Assembly (NCBI RefSeq): GCF_000378825.1
Contig: NZ_KB900388.1
Span: forward strand, 1,996,501 to 2,060,500
DNA length: 64,000 nucleotides
DNA from: Salinispora vitiensis
Lineage (GTDB): Bacteria > Actinomycetota > Actinomycetes > Mycobacteriales > Micromonosporaceae
Reading direction: 5' to 3'
Of this stretch, positions 60,319-64,000 are shown in pieces (position 1 is the stretch's first letter; the number at the start of each line of letters is the position of its first letter). The translations under genes were made by a program, and so were the position numbers. A model generated the notes under the pieces. The model searched no databases, was not told the origin of the DNA, and saw only the letters and a list, made by a program, of their open reading frames with translations.

Positions 60319-60347
60319 GGGCCGGCCGCTGGCACAGTGGCCGGCCC
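60319..60347. terminator. Terminator hairpin between GH92 gene and proC
   Basis: Perfect 9-bp inverted repeat GGGCCGGCC / GGCCGGCCC, 11-nt loop, starting nine nt after the GH92 stop. GC-rich inverted repeats without T-tract are usual here. Confidence 0.7.
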
Positions 60348-60480
60348 TGCTGCCGGCCACGAGGGTGCCCCTCGGGGCCCGCTGCCGGCCCGGCGGTGGT
60401 CAGCGCGGCCGGCCTACTCCCGGTGCGGCGTACCGCGCGGCCAGGGTGGCGGTCTCCTCGCCACCGGTGTCCGTTGCCGC

Positions 60481-61299
60481 TCAGTCGACGTTGGCGGCCA
60501 GTTCCCCGGCCCGGTCCCGGGCCGCCTCCAAGGCGGCCAACAGCGCCGCCCGCACCCCGTGCTTCTCCAACTCGCGGACGGCGGAGATGGTGGTGCCGGC
60601 GGGCGAGGTCACCGCCTCCCGCAGCTTGACCGGGTGCTCGCCGGAGTCGCGCAGCATGACCGCCGACCCGATCGCGGTCTGCACGATCAACTCATGGGCG
60701 ACCTGCCGGGGCAGGCCAAGCAGGATGCCCGCGTCAACCATCGCCTCCACCAGCAGGTAGAAGTACGCCGGCCCGGAACCCGACAACGCGGTCACCGCGT
60801 CCTGCTGCGACTCGGGGACCCGCAGGGTCCCGCCGAGCGGGGTGAACATCTCCTCGGCCAGGGCCAGGTGCGCGGCGGTGGCGTGCTCTCCGGCGGAGAT
60901 CGCCGACATCGCCTCGTCAACCAGGGCCGGCGTGTTGGTCATCACCCGCACCACCGGGGTGCCGGCGGCCAACCGCCGGCTGAAGAAGCTGGTGGGCAGG
61001 CCGGCGCAGAGCGAGATGACCAGCTTGTCGGCCGGAATCTTCGGGCCGATCTCGTCCAGCAGCGCCGCCGCGTCCTGCGGTTTGACCGCGATCGCGAGCA
61101 CCTCGGCCTCGGCCACCGCGGTGTGGTTGTCAACCACCCGTACGCCGTAGCGGAGAGCCAGCTCCTCGGCCCGCGCCTGCCGCCGGGTGGTGGCCAGCAG
61201 CCGCTCCGCCGGCCAGCCCGAGCGCAGCAGGCCGGAGAGCACCAGCTCACCGATCTTGCCAGCCCCGATGACCGCGACCGGGCGCACGGTTTCCGCCAC
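60481..61299 (-). CDS. proC: Pyrroline-5-carboxylate reductase
   Basis: NAD(P)H-dependent last step of proline synthesis, 272 residues. The Rossmann motif is VAVIGAGKIGELVLSGLL, the family signature DAVTALSGSGPAYFYLLVEAMVDAG lies near residue 160, and LREAVTSPAGTTISAV near the end. The start codon is taken as GTG 61299 because the ribosome site GAGGTGAG lies just upstream; GTG 61308 is an alternative. Downstream of the phosphofructokinase gene but separated by a strong terminator. Confidence 0.93.
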   Translation of the reverse strand: MAETVRPVAVIGAGKIGELVLSGLLRSGWPAERLLATTRRQARAEELALRYGVRVVDNHTAVAEAEVLAIAVKPQDAAALLDEIGPKIPADKLVISLCAGLPTSFFSRRLAAGTPVVRVMTNTPALVDEAMSAISAGEHATAAHLALAEEMFTPLGGTLRVPESQQDAVTALSGSGPAYFYLLVEAMVDAGILLGLPRQVAHELIVQTAIGSAVMLRDSGEHPVKLREAVTSPAGTTISAVRELEKHGVRAALLAALEAARDRAGELAANVD

Positions 61300-61323
61300 C
61301 GGCCTCACCTCTTCCCGCGTAGG

Positions 61324-61362
61324 CCGGTGCGCGGTGGGGCCGTGGACCCCACCGCGCACCGG
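61324..61362 (-). terminator. Terminator hairpin after phosphofructokinase
   Basis: Perfect 16-bp stem CCGGTGCGCGGTGGGG / CCCCACCGCGCACCGG with a 7-nt loop, starting eight nt after the pfk stop and ending about 25 nt before the proC start. It probably isolates proC or reduces read-through. Confidence 0.85.
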
Positions 61363-61369
61363 TTGACGA

Positions 61370-62398
61370 TCAGCTACCGAAGAAGACCTCGGCCTCGGCG
61401 TACCGCTCCAGCGGCACGGTCTTCAGCTCGCGGGTGGCCTCGGCCAGCGGCACGCGAACGATGTCCGTGCTCTGCATCGCCACCATCTTGCCCCAGTCGC
61501 CCTCGTGCGCGGCGTCGATCGCCTGGAGGCCGAGCCGGGTAGCGAGCACCCGGTCGAAGGCGGTCGGGGTGCCCCCACGCTGGATGTGGCCGAGCACGAC
61601 GGTACGGGCTTCCTTGCCGGTCTTGGCTTCGAGCTGCTCGGCGAGCCACTGGCCGACGCCACCGAGGCGGACGTGGCCGAAGGCGTCCAGCTCCTGGTTG
61701 TGTAGGACCATCTGCCCCTCGAGCGGGTGGGCGCCCTCGGCGACCACGACGATCGGGGCGTACTGGTGCTGGAAACGCTTCTCGACGTAGTCGGCAACCT
61801 GGTTCACGTCGAACTGCCGCTCCGGCAGCAGGATCACGTTGGCGCCACCGGCGAGACCGGCGTGCAGGGCGATCCAGCCAGCGTGCCGACCCATCACCTC
61901 AACCACCAGGGTGCGGTGGTGGCTCTCGGCGGTGGTGTGCAGCCGGTCGATCGCCTCCATCGCGATGTTGACCGCGGTGTCGAAGCCGAAGGTGTAGTCG
62001 GTGGCGCCGAGGTCGTTGTCGATCGTCTTCGGCACGCCGATGACGTTGACGCCGAGTTCGTGCAGCTTGGTGGCGACACCGAGGGTGTCCTCGCCGCCGA
62101 TCGCGATCAGCGCGTCAACGCCCTGCGCGGCGAGGTTCTCCTTGATCCGCTCAACGCCGTTCTCAATCTTGAACGGGTTGGTCCGGGAGGAGCCCAGGAT
62201 CGTACCGCCACGCGGCAGGATGCCCCGCACCTCGGCGATCCCCAGCGGGCGAGAAAGCCCCTCGAGCGGGCCCTTCCAGCCATCCCGGAAGCCCACAAAC
62301 TCGTGACCGTAGTTGGCCACGCCCTTCCGAACCACCGCCCGGATGACCGCGTTGAGACCGGGGCAGTCGCCGCCGCCGGTGAGCACGCCGATACGCAT
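61370..62398 (-). CDS. pfkA: 6-Phosphofructokinase (actinobacterial PfkA, PPi-type signature residues)
   Basis: Glycolytic phosphofructokinase, 342 residues, homotetramer in the family. N-terminal LTGGGDCPGLN, GGED at 101-104, PKTIDND at 123-129 with catalytic Asp127, and MGRHAGW. Position 104 is Asp and 124 is Lys (E. coli numbering coincides), where ATP-dependent enzymes have Gly; these residues mark pyrophosphate-dependent PFKs. Actinobacterial members of this group include both ATP and PPi users, so the donor is undecided. It could act on fructose 6-phosphate made by the mannose operon nearby. Confidence 0.92.
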   Translation of the reverse strand: MRIGVLTGGGDCPGLNAVIRAVVRKGVANYGHEFVGFRDGWKGPLEGLSRPLGIAEVRGILPRGGTILGSSRTNPFKIENGVERIKENLAAQGVDALIAIGGEDTLGVATKLHELGVNVIGVPKTIDNDLGATDYTFGFDTAVNIAMEAIDRLHTTAESHHRTLVVEVMGRHAGWIALHAGLAGGANVILLPERQFDVNQVADYVEKRFQHQYAPIVVVAEGAHPLEGQMVLHNQELDAFGHVRLGGVGQWLAEQLEAKTGKEARTVVLGHIQRGGTPTAFDRVLATRLGLQAIDAAHEGDWGKMVAMQSTDIVRVPLAEATRELKTVPLERYAEAEVFFGS

Positions 62399-62587
62399 GA
62401 TCTGCTCATCCTCCTGGGAACAATTGGGTAAAGCCCGGTTAAGCCCCAGGATATGTGTCGAAACAGACCATCGGCGCCATTGCCGGCCCGGGGCGGGCCG
62501 TCATTGCGAACTGTAGTCCCGTCCGGTGCGCGCCGACACCGCGCCCCTGGGAACCAGGCGGTAGACCAGCCCCGGAGCGAGATCTGA

Positions 62588-63109
62588 TCAACGGTGACCC
62601 GGTCCCGTCCGACCCGATCCGGTCATGGCCTGCCACCGAGCCAGGTTGTGTCGCGCGTCCACCAGCGCATCATGCCGAGCCGCCTCCGCGTCCGGCAACG
62701 GCGGACGACCCCGGTCGTCCCAGAGCTGGCGCAGGTCCTTGGTAAAGCGCGGGATCTGCCGAGGCAGTGCTGGCATCGCCCCCCACAGCTGCGCCAGCGA
62801 CACGTGGTCGTATGCCGCGTACCACGCCCACAGCTCCAGCTGCTCGCCCGGACGGCCCCGGACCGGCTCCAACAGGAACTCCTCCAGCTCGTCCCGGATT
62901 CGGGCGCGGGACCGCCAGGCCCGATCCGCCGGCGACGGCAGCTGACTCAGCACGTTACGACGTACCCAGGGCACCGCCCGGGAGTCGTCGAACTCGGTCG
63001 AGACGGCGTAGAAGTCACGGCCGTACTCATCGACGACGCCGATCGACACCAGATCGATGGTGCGGCCATCCTCGATGAACTCGCAGTCATAAAAGTAGCG
63101 ATAAACCAT
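62588..63109 (-). CDS. 3'-5' exoribonuclease AS (Rv2179c family)
   Basis: DEDD-type exoribonuclease of 173 residues related to mycobacterial RNase AS, which trims adenylate-containing RNA. The start MVYRYFYDCEFIEDG carries Asp8 and Glu10, AWYAAYDH the third acidic residue and RHDALVDARHN the final His/Asp pair, the DEDDh set. Start ATG 63109 fits the family; ATGs at 63118 and 63136 are in frame. Rv2179c lies beside aroG in M. tuberculosis; here they are 16 kb apart. Confidence 0.88.
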   Translation of the reverse strand: MVYRYFYDCEFIEDGRTIDLVSIGVVDEYGRDFYAVSTEFDDSRAVPWVRRNVLSQLPSPADRAWRSRARIRDELEEFLLEPVRGRPGEQLELWAWYAAYDHVSLAQLWGAMPALPRQIPRFTKDLRQLWDDRGRPPLPDAEAARHDALVDARHNLARWQAMTGSGRTGPGHR

Positions 63110-63335
63110 CGACGCCATCTTGGCGTACGCCGCCACGACCGGGCCGGGGTGGGTGCCACCGGCCCGAATGCTCCGCGTCCTCGCAGGTCAGGACTGGTAT
63201 CGGATAGGTCTCGAAGGTCACGCAAACGAATTGAGGGGTGTACAGCAAGCAACCAGGCCGTCATGATCTGATGTGTACCGCTACCGGAGGCGTCGGAGTA
63301 CCCTGGCAGCCCCTGTCAGGTTCACCCGGGAGCGA

Positions 63336-63351
63336 GTCAAGGGTCCTTGAC
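63336..63351. promoter_or_regulatory. Palindrome upstream of the Crp-like gene
   Basis: Perfect inverted repeat GTCAAGG-GT-CCTTGAC ending 17 nt before the Crp-family start. Could be an operator (for example autoregulatory) or a leader hairpin. It does not resemble the E. coli CRP site. Confidence 0.45.
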
Positions 63352-63368
63352 CGGGGAGGGGTTGGGCC

Positions 63369-64000
63369 GTGGAGGTGCGCCTACCGGAGCCAGGTGACGC
63401 GCTCACGGGCGTCGAGATGTTCGCCGGCCTCGAGCCAGAAGCCCGGCAACGGGTAATCTCGGCGGCGGTGCCACGCACCTACCGCAAGGGGCAGCTACTC
63501 TTCGTCGAAAACGACCCGGGCGAGTCCCTGATCGTGCTACGCCGCGGCGCGGTAGCCGTCTTCCGCACGGCTCCCACCGGCGAGCGGGCGGTGCTGTCGG
63601 TGATCCGGCCGCCGGAAGTGCTGGGCGAGGTCTCATTACTCGACGCCTCCACCCGATCTGCGTCCGCCGAGGCGATCGAGGACTGCGCGGCCCTCGCCCT
63701 GTCCCGGGGGGCGTTCATGGAGTTGGTGCACTCAAATCCGCGCATCCTCGACGCGGTGATGCGCTCCCTCGGCAGCCTGATCCGCCGGCTGACCGAGCAG
63801 AACGCCGACCACGTCTTCCTCGATCTGCCCGGACGGGTGGCAAAGACACTGGTCCGCCTCGCTGGTGAGAGCCAGGCCCCGATGATCACCATCGAGCTCA
63901 ACCAGAGCCAGCTCGCCGAGATGGCCGGCGGCTCCCGGCAAAGCGTCAACCAGGCGATCGGCTCCTTCGCCAACCGGGGCTGGCTGCGCACCGAGGGCCG
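63369..64000 (+). CDS. Crp/Fnr-family transcriptional regulator (partial, C-terminus outside window)
   Basis: The visible 210 residues hold an N-terminal cNMP-binding-type domain (about 15-125; FAGLEPEARQRVI, YRKGQLLFVENDPGESLIVLRRGAV, VLGEVSLLD), a long dimerisation helix, and the start of the Crp-type helix-turn-helix (ITIELNQSQLAEMAGGSRQSVNQAIGSF, around 178-205). The ligand is unknown; the cyclic nucleotide arginine motif (GExxL...RxA) reads GEVSLLDASTRSASA, which is compatible. GTG 63369 has GAGGGG about 10 nt upstream; GTG 63375 is an alternative. No stop before the window end. Confidence 0.88.
   Translation, partial: MEVRLPEPGDALTGVEMFAGLEPEARQRVISAAVPRTYRKGQLLFVENDPGESLIVLRRGAVAVFRTAPTGERAVLSVIRPPEVLGEVSLLDASTRSASAEAIEDCAALALSRGAFMELVHSNPRILDAVMRSLGSLIRRLTEQNADHVFLDLPGRVAKTLVRLAGESQAPMITIELNQSQLAEMAGGSRQSVNQAIGSFANRGWLRTEG

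Noticed and set aside
61120..61140. Palindrome GGTTGTCAACC inside proC as a LacI operator
   Set aside because: Lies deep in coding sequence and lacks the CG centre of the two operators at the mannose genes.

Overview
This window is high-GC actinobacterial chromosome and contains no phage, plasmid, IS element, CRISPR array or tRNA/rRNA gene that I can see. The gene set points to the Micromonosporaceae: a carotenoid end-group cluster (CruF hydratase, CruC-type glycosyltransferase, CrtD desaturase), the MoxR/DUF58/TgpA trio, a DUF3040 protein, the SAV_6107-type HEPN protein beside the mutasome, and CBM2-linked hydrolases. A Salinispora-like genome fits best (the carotenoid genes match what is known for sioxanthin), but genus assignment is inference from gene content.

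Layout. (1) 1-3.9 kb, minus strand: head of the dcw division/cell-wall cluster (mraZ, rsmH, ftsL-like, 5' part of ftsI). (2) 4.2-6.9 kb, plus: murT-gatD (lipid II amidation) and a TVP38-family membrane protein. Ten-bp-period GTGGA repeats resembling MraZ boxes face both ways between (1) and (2). (3) leuS, preceded by an apparent leucine leader-peptide attenuator. (4) 10.2-15.8 kb, minus: an Mnh/Mrp Na+/H+ antiporter operon with fused A-B subunits. (5) 16.1-20.9 kb, plus: moxR, DUF58 and transglutaminase (tgpA). (6) 21-24.8 kb, minus: DUF3040, dinB, a phosphodiesterase-like protein and a methyltransferase. (7) 24.9-31.8 kb, minus: a small protein, dnaE2, imuB, imuA and a HEPN gene, with a LexA-type SOS box far upstream at 31806. 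(8) 32.0-37.4 kb, plus: ybaK, a CrtA-like monooxygenase, a GNAT protein, cruF, cruC and crtD. (9) 37.5-46.5 kb: CDP-alcohol phosphotransferase, metF, polyprenyl diphosphate synthase, a Rv2175c-like DNA-binding protein, a PASTA Ser/Thr kinase, an endonuclease IV-like protein, threonine aldolase and class II DAHP synthase. (10) 46.6-60.3 kb, an accessory block: lipoprotein, CBM2-GH18 chitinase, then a mannose/mannan locus (LacI regulator, PfkB kinase, AGE-family isomerase, two ABC permeases, sugar-binding lipoprotein, secreted GH92 alpha-mannosidase). (11) 60.5-64 kb: proC, phosphofructokinase, RNase AS and the start of a Crp/Fnr regulator.

How the genes work together. The order mraZ ... metF-like, prenyl synthase, Rv2175c-like, pknL, aroG, RNase AS recalls the M. 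tuberculosis Rv2163c-Rv2179c region, but stretched by inserted blocks. The mannose locus reads as one pathway: GH92 releases mannose outside the cell, the ABC system imports it, the AGE enzyme isomerises it to fructose, and the PfkB kinase makes fructose 6-phosphate. Two matching LacI-type palindromes (GACATCGTTGTC and GACAACGTTGTC) sit in front of the transporter operon and the GH92 gene. The mutasome operon, the leuS attenuator and the putative MraZ boxes are the other regulatory features best supported by sequence.
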